Assembly (NCBI GenBank): GCA_946699065.1
Contig: CAMPDV010002371.1
Location: 1 to 64,000, forward strand
Source: Loxodes magnus
Lineage: Eukaryota; Ciliophora; Karyorelictea; Loxodida; Loxodidae
Length of the DNA stretch: 64,000 nucleotides
Direction of reading: 5' to 3'
The notes beneath the pieces were generated by a model. It was not told the origin of the DNA and made no database searches. It worked only from the letters and a program-made list of their open reading frames with translations. Positions 63,612-64,000 of this stretch are shown here, in pieces; within the stretch, counting starts at the first letter, position 1; every line of letters starts with the position of its first letter. The translations under genes were made by a program, and so were the position numbers.

Positions 63612-64000
63612 TTTTAAGGAGTATGCTTTGAGAAGTAATAAGTATTTAGAAAAGTGAATGAGTAAAGTTAGAAAAGAAGATAGAGTTTCAGTTTAAAGGA
63701 GTATGCTTTGAGAAGTAATAAGTATTTAGAAAAGTGAATAAGTAAAGTTTGAAAAGAAGGTGGAGTTTACGTTTTAAGGAGTATGCTTTGAGAAGTAATA
63801 AGTATTAAGAAAAGTGATGAAGTAAAGTTAAAAAAGAAGATAGAGTTTCAGTTTAAAGGAGTATTCTTTGAGAAGTAATAAGTATTTAGAAAAGTGAATG
63901 AGTAAAGTTAGAAAAGAAGATAGAGTTTCAGTTTAAAGGAGTATGCTTTGAGAAGTAATAAGTATTTAGAAAAGTGAATAAGTAAAGTTAGAAAAGAAGG
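63612..64000. repeat. 389-bp perfect block, copy B, cut by the window edge
   Basis: Partner of 60,491-60,879. The array is still fully regular at base 64,000, so it continues beyond the window. Confidence 0.88.

Larger units (their letters stand above)
1..64000. repeat. 80-bp tandem satellite array, about 800 monomers, gene-free
   Basis: The entire window is head-to-tail copies of an 80-bp AT-rich monomer. The core TATGCTTTGAG (or a one- or two-base variant) begins at 21 and recurs every 80 bp to 63,942, giving 800 cores with a net drift of +1 base. No inverted monomer was seen. Length variants are 78, 79 and 81 bp, plus one monomer of about 112 bp. Stop triplets recur in all three + strand frames of each monomer (TGA, TAA and TAG in the core and AATAAG segments), so there is no + strand coding. 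The longest - strand reading frames are about 75 codons of low-complexity repeat translation. No unique sequence interrupts the array and both ends run off the window. This is typical of eukaryotic heterochromatic satellite DNA. The family and species are not recognised. Confidence 0.98.
48659..64000. repeat. array domain 4 (length-homogeneous, GAAATAAG variant)
   Basis: My segmentation. Core phase moves only from 18 to 22 (mod 80) over 15 kb. The four steps are four 81-bp monomers in which GTTAGAAAAGCAAGAT replaces the usual segment (near 50,951, 52,473, 60,073 and 61,355). The 79-bp TATTCTTGAG form is not found here. Instead a full-length TATTCTTTGAG occurs from about 55,060. The GAGAAGAAATAAG core is frequent; before this domain I find it only near 38,130 and 46,430. 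Perfect multi-monomer duplications are dense. No gene is present. Confidence 0.75.

Noticed and set aside
1..64000. CRISPR array
   Set aside because: There are no unique spacers between conserved repeats. The full 80 bp is repeated, variants are shared between distant copies, and no cas genes are present.
1..64000. Coding tandem repeat (repetitive surface or structural protein)
   Set aside because: Stops occur in every + strand frame of each monomer, and - strand frames close within about three monomers.
1..64000. Telomeric repeat or the mammalian CENP-B box
   Set aside because: The unit is far longer than telomere repeats. No TTCG-type CENP-B box motif exists, and the consensus has no CpG at all.
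1..64000. Assembly artefact creating the long array or the perfect blocks
   Set aside because: Private variant order, distinct domains and many different offsets argue against simple looping of one read. It cannot be excluded for individual perfect blocks without read data.

Overview
The whole 64,000-base window is one uninterrupted tandem satellite array. I find no gene, RNA gene, transposon, CRISPR array, origin or unique flanking sequence in it, and neither array edge lies inside the window. The unit is an 80-bp monomer, always in the same orientation. Tracking the phase of the shared TATGCTTTGAG core gives 800 cores, from position 21 to position 63,942. Indels almost cancel: the spacing sums to 799 x 80 + 1. 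The consensus monomer (exact copy at 2,001-2,080), counted by hand, has A 38, G 18, T 22 and C 2. That is 25% GC, 70% purine on the + strand, and no CpG.

Such an array points to a eukaryotic nuclear genome, most likely centromeric, pericentromeric, subtelomeric or other heterochromatin. A continuous gene-free 64-kb array would be extraordinary in a prokaryote, phage or organelle. I do not recognise the satellite family and cannot name the species.

The information in the window is in how monomer variants are arranged. I split it into four domains by private variants. (1) 1-25,060 has 81-bp monomers with an extra T, cores with CTTTGTG, and GAGTCAGC cores. (2) 25,061-38,006 is transitional; the last CTTTGTG and GAGTCAGC monomers are here. 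(3) 38,007-48,658 is rich in 79-bp monomers and in 5- and 6-monomer higher-order repeats. It opens with the only gross irregularity, a 31-bp internal duplication. (4) 48,659-64,000 is length-homogeneous: phase tracking needs only four 81-bp monomers. It is marked by GAGAAGAAATAAG cores and by an 80-bp TATTCTTTGAG variant that takes the place of the 79-bp form.

Segmental duplications of whole numbers of monomers are laid over this. Examples are a perfect 566-bp match 27.5 kb apart, a 712-bp match 3.0 kb apart, a 795-bp match 1.6 kb apart, a trimer repeated three times, and a hexamer repeated 2.6 times. Together with hybrid monomers they fit evolution by unequal exchange, replication slippage and gene conversion. 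No protein-coding or RNA-based system is evident. I saw nothing supporting a novel functional system beyond the satellite itself.
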